Of a DNA stretch of 34,186 nt, positions 16,560-22,559 are shown piece after piece. How positions within the stretch are numbered: the first letter of the stretch is position 1; each line of letters begins with the position of its first letter. The notes below the pieces were generated by a model that saw only the letters and a list, made by a program, of their open reading frames with translations, was not told the DNA's origin and ran no database searches. The DNA comes from Oscillospiraceae bacterium (GTDB taxonomy: Bacteria; Bacillota; Clostridia; Oscillospirales; Ruminococcaceae), in the NCBI GenBank assembly GCA_022788225.1, contig JALEVO010000004.1, forward strand, positions 1 to 34,186, written 5' to 3'. The translations under genes were made by a program, and so were the position numbers.

Positions 16560-18167
16560 TTATTCTGATGTAAGCGGATAGCCTTCAAATTCGGCGTCCG
16601 GATCGTATGTCTCATCGTTCCAGTTGTAATATATCGACGGCCACAGAATGTTCGGATTATCTCTTACATTATCTGTTCCCTCATAAGGGTCTTCACCGTC
16701 ACGCACAAGTCTTGCCATAACAATAAGTCTGCCTGTGTCAAACGCACTGTTGCAGGTTGAAAGCGTCAGCAGCTGGTCGCCGTATCTGACATCGACATCA
16801 TTGAATGTAAGCGCACGCCTTTTAGCGTTGTTTACAAATTCGTAGAAGTCCTCCTCACCGGCAAAGTTCAGGTAATTCCAGCAGTCAAACTTTGTGTCGG
16901 ACTCGTCCTCTGCGTCTATAATAAAGTAAGCAAATATCTTGTATTTATAGGTTTCATAGTTTGAGCTTAGCTCAATAATCGGGTGCTCGCTGTAGAAACC
17001 GTTCACGTCCTCATACTGCTGAAGTCCGCCGAACATTGAACCGTCCTTCATGTCGTGACCGTAAACTATCAGATTCTGCGAATTTTCAAGCACCTTGACA
17101 CCGTCAACAACATAGTCGAAGTAATTTCTCCAGTCAAGGAAAATAGTACCCGCCTTGGCGTCCTCTTTATCAATATTCTTGTTTAAGTAATATTCGTTGC
17201 CGTCTTCCTTTCTGCGCTGAACAACAGGATAGCTGATGTCAGTACCCGGAATCTTGATATATCCGACAACGTCCTTGTTTCTTTCAAGGAGCAGCTTTGC
17301 GCCCTCTTTTAATTCCCAGTTTTTATATGCAGTCTGTTCTGCGCCGTCATCTGCGGTAGAATCGGGAAGCGGATTTTTGTTTGCGTCATCATAGATTTCT
17401 TCTATTTCATTTCCAAGCTGTCTGTTCTTGTAGTTTTCCCAGTAATAGTCAACAATAAGGAAAAGACACACGCTGAAAACCAGCACCGCAGCAAGAAAAA
17501 CGATTTTTCTGATTACTTCCGGAATGCTGTCGCCCTTCCACGGAACAAGTCCTCTCACAACGTCCTTATAGGTCTTTTTCTGATTGGAGAGATCCCTTTT
17601 CTGGGGAAGATTGTCCGGCATTACCTCAAGCATCTGCTGTAAGAACTCAAAAACTCTGTAAGCCGTGTTCATTCTGATATTGTCACGGCTCTTGTCCTCA
17701 AGCTGCCACAGTTTCAGAAGCTTTACAATACGCTTTTTGCCGCAGCTGATACCCACATAGACAGTGCCCACCGGCTTTTCCGGCGTACCGCCTCCGGGGC
17801 CCGCTGTTCCGGTAACAGAAATGCATATATCAGCCCCCGACTGTTTCTGAAGTCCGGCAACCATGGCAAGCGCCACCTGACGGCTTACTGCGCCGTACTG
17901 TTTGAACATGGACTTCGGAACGCCGAGAAATTCATGCTTTATCTTGTTTGAATAGGTGCATACCCCGATTTCAAAAATCTTTGACGCACCCGGAACTGAT
18001 GTAATCAGTTCAGAAAGAAGTCCTCCGGTACAGCTTTCAGCTGTTGCGATAGTAACCCCTTTAATTAATAACAATTTTACTACATCTGTAACCAATTTGT
18101 CAAGATTTTCGGGGGTCACTTCATTAGATTGTACCATTTCGTCATAATTTACATCCGGTTTTTCCAT
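16560..18167 (-). CDS. Fusion of CinA C-terminal/PncC-type amidase domain to a class B sortase
   Basis: One uninterrupted 535-codon frame. Residues 18-180 are a CinA C-terminal domain (nicotinamide-nucleotide amidase, PncC type): ATAESCTGG with the conserved Ser45, TYSNKIKHEFLGV, and SVTGTAGPGGGTPEKPVGTVYVG. A basic linker (190-220) leads to one membrane segment (221-240, KIVFLAAVLVFSVCLFLIVD). Residues 287-490 are a class B sortase with His371 (YGHDM), Cys472 (TLSTC) and Arg480 (DTGRLIVMAR). The predicted topology is amidase inside and sortase outside. GGTGA precedes the ATG. It follows thiI by 39 bp and precedes another sortase by 60 bp. The combination of NMN salvage enzyme and sortase is unusual; what joins their functions is not evident. 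Confidence 0.92.
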   Translation of the reverse strand: MEKPDVNYDEMVQSNEVTPENLDKLVTDVVKLLLIKGVTIATAESCTGGLLSELITSVPGASKIFEIGVCTYSNKIKHEFLGVPKSMFKQYGAVSRQVALAMVAGLQKQSGADICISVTGTAGPGGGTPEKPVGTVYVGISCGKKRIVKLLKLWQLEDKSRDNIRMNTAYRVFEFLQQMLEVMPDNLPQKRDLSNQKKTYKDVVRGLVPWKGDSIPEVIRKIVFLAAVLVFSVCLFLIVDYYWENYKNRQLGNEIEEIYDDANKNPLPDSTADDGAEQTAYKNWELKEGAKLLLERNKDVVGYIKIPGTDISYPVVQRRKEDGNEYYLNKNIDKEDAKAGTIFLDWRNYFDYVVDGVKVLENSQNLIVYGHDMKDGSMFGGLQQYEDVNGFYSEHPIIELSSNYETYKYKIFAYFIIDAEDESDTKFDCWNYLNFAGEEDFYEFVNNAKRRALTFNDVDVRYGDQLLTLSTCNSAFDTGRLIVMARLVRDGEDPYEGTDNVRDNPNILWPSIYYNWNDETYDPDAEFEGYPLTSE

Positions 18168-18206
18168 ATTTTCACCAAATTTTCGTTCACAAAATTAACT
18201 TATAAT

Positions 18207-19385
18207 TTACAAATCAAGATTAAATATTTTCAGTTCCGTTTCATTTACAGCCTTTTCCACAAGTTCCGAAAAGTCAAAGCTGTTCTGTGCCGCCTCAACG
18301 TCCGCAAGCAGCGGTCTTACCTTCGGGTGACGGGGAGTAAATACCGTACAGCAGTCCTCATAAGGGAGAACGGAAGTGTCAAAGGTGTCTATCTTTCTTG
18401 CGATTTCGACAATTTCAGTCTTGTCCATTCCTATAAGCGGACGGAAAACAGGCATTCTGCACACAGCATCCGTACAGGCAATAGCGTTCATAGTCTGGCT
18501 CGCAACCTGTCCCACGCTTTCGCCGGTTATCAGCGCCATGCACTTTTCCCTGTCGGAAATTCTCTGGGCAATTTCCATCATAAGTCTTCTCATTATAATA
18601 GTGAAAAACTCTTCCGGACAATTGTTCTTTATAGCCTCCTGAATCTCCGTAAATGGAACACAGAAAAAGGCAATGCTTCCGCAGTAAGGCGTAAGCTTTT
18701 CGCAAAGCTGTTCAACCTTGAGCCTTGCTCTTTCTGATGTGTAAGGAGGACTTACATAGTGTATTGCAGAAATGTGTACCCCTCTTTTTGCAAGCATATA
18801 ACCTGCCACAGGGCTGTCGATACCGCCGGAAAGCAGCAGCATGGCGTGTCCGCTTGTTCCAACAGGCAGTCCGCCAGCGCCCTTGATGTTTTCACCGTGT
18901 ACATAAGCTTTTGTATCACGGATTTCAACAGTGACAGTCACCTCCGGATTGTTCACGTCAACGCTTAAATTGTGGAAACGTGAAAGCAGTACCCCGCCCA
19001 GTTCACGGCATATTTCCGGGGATTTCATAGGAAAGCTTTTGTCTGCTCTTTTGGCTGTTACCTTGAATGTTGAGGCACAGCTTAAAGCGTCCTCCAGATA
19101 TTCAAGGCTTACCCTTTTGATATCCTCAAAGTCCTTTTCACACACAGCCGCACGGCACAGTGCCGCAATACCGAAAACCTTTTTAAGGCGGTCAACCGCC
19201 TCTTCGGTATCATAAAATTTGTCCGCCGGTGTTATGCAGATTGTGGACTGCGCTCTTGTAATCTCAGTCTTTCCAAGGCTTTTTATGCGTCTTTTTATAT
19301 TTTTAACGAGAATGTCCTCAAAGGTTCTTTTGTTAAGTCCTTTAAGCGCCATTTCGCCGTATTTCACCAAAATAATTTCCTGCAT
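18207..19385 (-). CDS. thiI: tRNA 4-thiouridine synthase ThiI
   Basis: Adenylates U8 of tRNA for sulfur insertion and may also serve thiamine thiazole synthesis. At 392 residues it has the short form without a C-terminal rhodanese domain, as in many Firmicutes. It contains an N-terminal ferredoxin-like/THUMP region (about 1-165), then the PP-loop LLLSGGIDSPVAGYM (SGGIDS at 186-191), and FRPLIGMDKTEI, followed by YEDCCTVFTPRHP. The start at 19385 has GAGG upstream; an earlier in-frame codon (19451) lies inside the regulator gene. It begins 19 bp after the XRE gene, so co-transcription is likely. Confidence 0.95.
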   Translation of the reverse strand: MQEIILVKYGEMALKGLNKRTFEDILVKNIKRRIKSLGKTEITRAQSTICITPADKFYDTEEAVDRLKKVFGIAALCRAAVCEKDFEDIKRVSLEYLEDALSCASTFKVTAKRADKSFPMKSPEICRELGGVLLSRFHNLSVDVNNPEVTVTVEIRDTKAYVHGENIKGAGGLPVGTSGHAMLLLSGGIDSPVAGYMLAKRGVHISAIHYVSPPYTSERARLKVEQLCEKLTPYCGSIAFFCVPFTEIQEAIKNNCPEEFFTIIMRRLMMEIAQRISDREKCMALITGESVGQVASQTMNAIACTDAVCRMPVFRPLIGMDKTEIVEIARKIDTFDTSVLPYEDCCTVFTPRHPKVRPLLADVEAAQNSFDFSELVEKAVNETELKIFNLDL

Positions 19386-19404
19386 TTTTAAGATTCCTCT
19401 TTCG

Positions 19405-19611
19405 TTATTCAAAATAAAAAAGCTCCTCGAAATTCTTTTCAAGAGCCACACAAATCAGTAAGGCAAGCTTTGCGCTTGGACAGAACTGGTTATTCTCAAT
19501 TGAGCTTATGGTCTGACGTGAAACGCCTACCATTTCCGCAAGCTCTCCCTGTGATAATTTCTTTTCAGTTCTGACATTCTTCAGACGGTTCTGAAGTATT
19601 AAACTCTCCAT
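19405..19611 (-). CDS. XRE-family helix-turn-helix regulator
   Basis: A 68-residue Cro/CI-type regulator consisting only of the HTH: NRLKNVRTEKKLSQGELAEMVGVSRQTIS spans the recognition helices, followed by IENNQFCPS and LEKNFEELFYF. The ATG at 19611 has AGGAGG 6 nt upstream. It lies 13 bp after a small membrane-protein gene, a pairing common in Firmicutes. A perfect inverted repeat overlapping the -35 box of the shared promoter (20021-20038) is a plausible autoregulatory site. Confidence 0.92.
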   Translation of the reverse strand: MESLILQNRLKNVRTEKKLSQGELAEMVGVSRQTISSIENNQFCPSAKLALLICVALEKNFEELFYFE

Positions 19612-19624
19612 ATATATCCTCCTG

Positions 19625-19930
19625 TCAGAACTCAATAATAAGAAGTATTGTCCAGCATATCACTGCCACAGCAGACATTATCCCAAAAATAAGATCGCCC
19701 TTTCTGCGCAGCTTGATAAATCTGTAAAGGTTGTCAGCACAGCAGTATGACATTGCCATTATACAGTATGGATAAATACTTCTTCCCTTTATAATGCTCA
19801 GAATGATAAAGACAATACACAGCACACATACCACAACTCCGGAAATTCTCAGAGCGTCAAGGTAAATTTTCTGTTCTCTTTCGTCAGGACCGTCTTCACG
19901 TCCCCGTTTAAGAATTTCGTCCTTATCCAT
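19625..19930 (-). CDS. Small membrane protein (DUF6442-like) paired with the XRE regulator
   Basis: A 101-residue protein starting MDKDEILKRGREDGPDERE, a charged N-terminus characteristic of the family usually found beside short XRE regulators. Three hydrophobic segments follow: ISGVVVCVLCIVFIILSII, YPYCIMAMSYCCADNLY and GIMSAVAVICWTILLIIEF. The start at 19930 has AAAGGA upstream; a longer frame to 19975 runs through the repeat-derived leader. It may transmit a membrane signal to the regulator, which is an inference from conserved pairing. Confidence 0.82.
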   Translation of the reverse strand: MDKDEILKRGREDGPDEREQKIYLDALRISGVVVCVLCIVFIILSIIKGRSIYPYCIMAMSYCCADNLYRFIKLRRKGDLIFGIMSAVAVICWTILLIIEF

Positions 19931-19948
19931 AATGAATCGAGTCCTTTC

Positions 19949-19980
19949 TGCGGCATCATTCAGGCAATACCGCAAAATCA
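19949..19980. repeat. Solo MITE-end-like sequence (left), forming a hairpin
   Basis: AGGCAATACCGCAAAAT (19962-19978) matches the terminal sequence of the MITE at 20058-20237 and is preceded by TGCGGCAT (19949-19956), so the stretch can fold as TGCGGCAT...ATACCGCA in the leader of the small membrane-protein gene. Confidence 0.55.
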
Positions 19981-19997
19981 GCTGTAATACCTTATTT

Positions 19998-20026
19998 ATA
20001 ATACCATATCAGCGTTATAATGTCAA
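19998..20026 (-). promoter_or_regulatory. Promoter of the membrane protein-xre-thiI gene run
   Basis: Minus-strand TTGACA (20021-20026), 17-nt spacer, TATTAT (19998-20003). Confidence 0.85.
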
Positions 20027-20038
20027 GGAAACTTGACA
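20021..20038. promoter_or_regulatory. Candidate operator: TGTCAAG-GAAA-CTTGACA inverted repeat
   Basis: Perfect 7-bp inverted repeat with a 4-nt spacer that overlaps the -35 box of the XRE/membrane-protein promoter. Size and position fit a dimeric HTH repressor binding site. Confidence 0.6.
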
Positions 20039-20057
20039 TATTTTTCACGAAAAAGCT

Positions 20058-20237
20058 TTAAGGCAATACCGCACAATTATTGTCGTACAGATGCGCAGTC
20101 AGATTTTTTGTCAGATCGCATAAAAATCTTGCAGGCATACTGGCGTATGTCAAGAGATTTTTGTGTGATATGACGGAAAAGCTGCAAGCAGATGTGCGGC
20201 AAAAGCGATAGCTGCTAATTGTGCGGTGTTGCCTTAA
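20058..20237. mobile_element. 180-bp MITE-like element with 22-bp terminal inverted repeats
   Basis: The left end TTAAGGCAATACCGCACA.. (20058-20079) and the right end 20216-20237 are inverted copies differing at one position of 22. The interior is largely self-complementary (for example ATAAAAATCTTG near 20130 against CAAGAGATTTTT near 20150), so the element can fold into a long hairpin. It has no coding capacity of its own, and no transposase gene is in the window. It lies in the 510-bp gap between the membrane-protein gene and the first GH26 gene, which also holds promoters facing both ways. Confidence 0.8.
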
Positions 20238-20277
20238 GTAATTTTCCACAATGAAGAATATACCAATTTGTTTATTA

Positions 20278-20293
20278 TGCTGTATTTTCAGCA
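20278..20293. promoter_or_regulatory. Palindromic upstream element of first GH26 gene
   Basis: TGCTGTATTTTCAGCA, arms TGCTG/CAGCA. It ends 28 nt before the -35 box, exactly as the related TGCTATATTTTCAGCA does upstream of the second GH26 gene. Confidence 0.6.
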
Positions 20294-20321
20294 CATCTGT
20301 TATGTTTTTTGATAATTATTA

Positions 20322-20350
20322 TTGACAGCTGAAATTCAGAGAACTATAAT
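20322..20350 (+). promoter_or_regulatory. Promoter of first GH26 gene
   Basis: TTGACA (20322-20327), 17-nt spacer, TATAAT (20345-20350). The leader of about 85 nt contains a solo MITE-end sequence. Confidence 0.88.
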
Positions 20351-20403
20351 GAATTTATAAAGATATAAACATTTTTGTGCTAAGGAATTTCCGCATGAGT
20401 ACT

Positions 20404-20425
20404 ATTCTGCGGCATTGCCTTAAAC
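20404..20425. repeat. Solo MITE-end-like sequence (right), in the GH26 leader
   Basis: ATTCTGCGGCATTGCCTTAA is an inverted, slightly diverged copy of the sequence at 19962-19978 and of the MITE termini. It sits immediately upstream of the AGGAGGA ribosome binding site of the first GH26 gene, and can pair locally via CCGCA (about 20391-20395) and TGCGG (20408-20412). Confidence 0.5.
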
Positions 20426-20440
20426 GAGGAGGAATTCACA

Positions 20441-22360
20441 ATGAAAAAATTTGCCAGAAGAGTGTCTTCAGCCCTGACTGCGGCAGCTCTGCTTCTGACA
20501 GTCACGTCAGCAGTACCGGGTATCAGCGCAGCAGAGGAAGATACAGACGTCATTTTCAGCGACGAATGTGAAAATCTGACCCTTTCCGAGGGTATGCAAA
20601 TCTGGACTTCTGTCTACGACAAACAGCTGCCGGGATATTCGGGAGAGGGCTTTGTCTATGTAAGAGGTGACAGTTTCAGCTTTACTGTTGATGCTCCGGA
20701 GGACGGTCTGTATGACCTGAATTTCAGATGCGCACAGCTTGAAACAACCGAGGGACTGCGTTTGCAGACTGTCAATGTAAACGGCAAAAAGCTTGAAAAA
20801 TGGCTGCCTTATCTCAACGAATGGACAGATGTCAACTTCGGCAGAGTAAGGCTCAACAAGGGCGAAAACACCTTTGAAGTTACAGGCAGCTGGGGCTATG
20901 CTGAATATGATACTGTTACAGTATCCAAAGCAAAAGTGCCGGAACTGAACATCGAACCGACTCTTTCAGACAAAAACGCCACAAAAGAAACACAGGGACT
21001 TATGAATTATCTCTGCGATGTTTACGGCGAGCACATAATTTCCGGTCAGCAGGAAATTTACGGCAATGGACACACCGAAGACCAGCCTGCCGGATACAGT
21101 GGAAAATATCTTCAGGGATATGAGTCCGAGTTTGAATGGATACACGATAATTTCGGCGTTTACCCTGCAATAAGAGGTTTTGACTACCAGAACGTTAACC
21201 CGCTTTACGGCTGGGACGACGGCACAACTGAAAGAATTATCGAATGGGCAAACGAGCGCAACGGTATTCCGACAGTCTGCCAGCATATAAGCTTACCGAC
21301 TGATTTTGCAAATTACACAATCGGCGACGAAGTGGACTGGTCAGCTGCATCATATAAGCCAAACAGTTCATTCAGCGTTAAAAACGCAACTATTGAGGGT
21401 ACAAAGGAATATGAATACACCATGCTCTGCATTGATCTCCTTGCACAGGAGCTTCTGAAAATACAGGACGCAGGAATACCGGTTATTTTCAGACCATACC
21501 ACGAGGCACAGGGAAACTATGACGGAAACAACGGACAGGCATGGTTCTGGTGGGGACAGGAAGGTCCTGAACCTTACGTTGCCCTCTGGAGACAGCTTTA
21601 TACAACACTTACCGAAAAATACGGTCTGCACAACCTTATCTGGGAATTCAACAGCTACCTCTTAAACGGCTATGAGGACTGGTATCCGGGAGATGAGTAT
21701 GTTGATATCGTGGGATTTGACAAGTACAACTGCATATACAACAGAACAGACGGTCTTTCTGACTGCCCTAACGAAGATGCAATTTCAGACACATTCTATA
21801 AGCTTGTTGACCTGACAAACAATACAAAGCTTGTTTCAATGCCGGAAAACGACACAGTTCCAAGCCTTGAAAATATGCTGATTGAAAAGGCAAACTGGCT
21901 CTATTTCTGCGTATGGTACGACAACGGTTCGGAAAACTTCCTTTCGGGTACTAACAAGAACAATCCGGAAACACTGAAGGAAGTATATCAGAGTGACTAC
22001 TGCATTACTCTTGATGAACTCCCAGACTGGAAAAACTACGGCATGGGCGATATCCAGCCGACTGAACCAACAGAAGAAACTGAGCCTACGGAAGAAACCA
22101 CAGAAACACCGACAACAAATCCGGACATTGATTTTATTCCGGGTGACATAAGGGAAGACGGCGTGGTCAATGTATTTGACGCTGTTGCGCTGAGAGACTG
22201 GCTTATACATATGTCACAGGTTGATATGGGACTCCAGTATCCGGAAGCTTCTGCCCGTGATACAAACGGCGACGGATGGGTTGAAGTAAATGATCTTGTA
22301 TTACTTCACCAGTACCTTGTCGGCAAGGACGTTGAACTTAAATATTATACAGGAGAATAA
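20441..22360 (+). CDS. Secreted GH26 glycoside hydrolase with CBM35-like module and dockerin (probable beta-mannanase)
   Basis: A 639-residue cellulosome-type enzyme. Residues 1-31 are a signal peptide. About 35-165 is a CBM35/CBM6-like beta-sandwich (ECENL.., LPGYSGEGFVYV, WGYAEYDTVTVSKA). About 172-530 is a GH26 catalytic barrel: acid/base Glu355 in FRPYHEAQG, the substrate loop AWFWWGQEGPE, YVDIVGFDKYN, and nucleophile candidate Glu469 in VSMPEND. A Thr/Glu/Pro linker (540-562) leads to a two-repeat type I dockerin (568-628; GDIREDGVVNVFD and DTNGDGWVEVND). GH26 members mostly hydrolyse beta-mannan; xylanase or glucanase activity is less likely. AGGAGGA precedes the ATG. It is followed by a terminator and a tandem paralog. 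Confidence 0.93.
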   Translation: MKKFARRVSSALTAAALLLTVTSAVPGISAAEEDTDVIFSDECENLTLSEGMQIWTSVYDKQLPGYSGEGFVYVRGDSFSFTVDAPEDGLYDLNFRCAQLETTEGLRLQTVNVNGKKLEKWLPYLNEWTDVNFGRVRLNKGENTFEVTGSWGYAEYDTVTVSKAKVPELNIEPTLSDKNATKETQGLMNYLCDVYGEHIISGQQEIYGNGHTEDQPAGYSGKYLQGYESEFEWIHDNFGVYPAIRGFDYQNVNPLYGWDDGTTERIIEWANERNGIPTVCQHISLPTDFANYTIGDEVDWSAASYKPNSSFSVKNATIEGTKEYEYTMLCIDLLAQELLKIQDAGIPVIFRPYHEAQGNYDGNNGQAWFWWGQEGPEPYVALWRQLYTTLTEKYGLHNLIWEFNSYLLNGYEDWYPGDEYVDIVGFDKYNCIYNRTDGLSDCPNEDAISDTFYKLVDLTNNTKLVSMPENDTVPSLENMLIEKANWLYFCVWYDNGSENFLSGTNKNNPETLKEVYQSDYCITLDELPDWKNYGMGDIQPTEPTEETEPTEETTETPTTNPDIDFIPGDIREDGVVNVFDAVALRDWLIHMSQVDMGLQYPEASARDTNGDGWVEVNDLVLLHQYLVGKDVELKYYTGE

Positions 22361-22365
22361 ACTTT

Positions 22366-22396
22366 AAGGCGGCTTGATTTTAAGCCGCCTTTTTTC
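22366..22396 (+). terminator. Terminator of first GH26 gene
   Basis: AAGGCGGCTT / AAGCCGCCTT stem (22366-22375 and 22382-22391) with a 6-nt loop and a T-run to 22395. Confidence 0.93.
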
Positions 22397-22439
22397 AAGG
22401 TCATTTTTCCCAATAAAAAAAGCGTTTTCTTGTCGAATG

Positions 22440-22455
22440 TGCTATATTTTCAGCA
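22440..22455. promoter_or_regulatory. Palindromic upstream element of second GH26 gene
   Basis: TGCTATATTTTCAGCA, 28 nt before the -35 box. It matches the element at 20278-20293 in 14 of 16 positions and in spacing. Confidence 0.6.
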
Positions 22456-22483
22456 TATCACTTATATTTTTTTGTATTGATTA

Positions 22484-22512
22484 TTGACATTTTCAGTTTA
22501 TAAAGTTATAAT
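22484..22512 (+). promoter_or_regulatory. Promoter of second GH26 gene
   Basis: TTGACA (22484-22489), 17-nt spacer, TATAAT (22507-22512), about 48 nt upstream of the start codon. Confidence 0.88.
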
Positions 22513-22559
22513 GTATAAAGAGAAGTTTTTTTCTTAATCAAAAAAGGGGGATATGTACG

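Noticed and set aside
16560-18167. Possibility that the PncC-sortase fusion is two genes joined by a frameshift or missed stop
   Set aside because: The frame is continuous, the linker contains a sensible basic segment and membrane helix, and no ribosome binding site plus start was seen before the sortase part.
20058-20294. Minus-strand open frame of 78 codons
   Set aside because: It coincides with the MITE and its inverted ends, lacks a ribosome binding site and has no domain. Treated as chance reading of a hairpin element.
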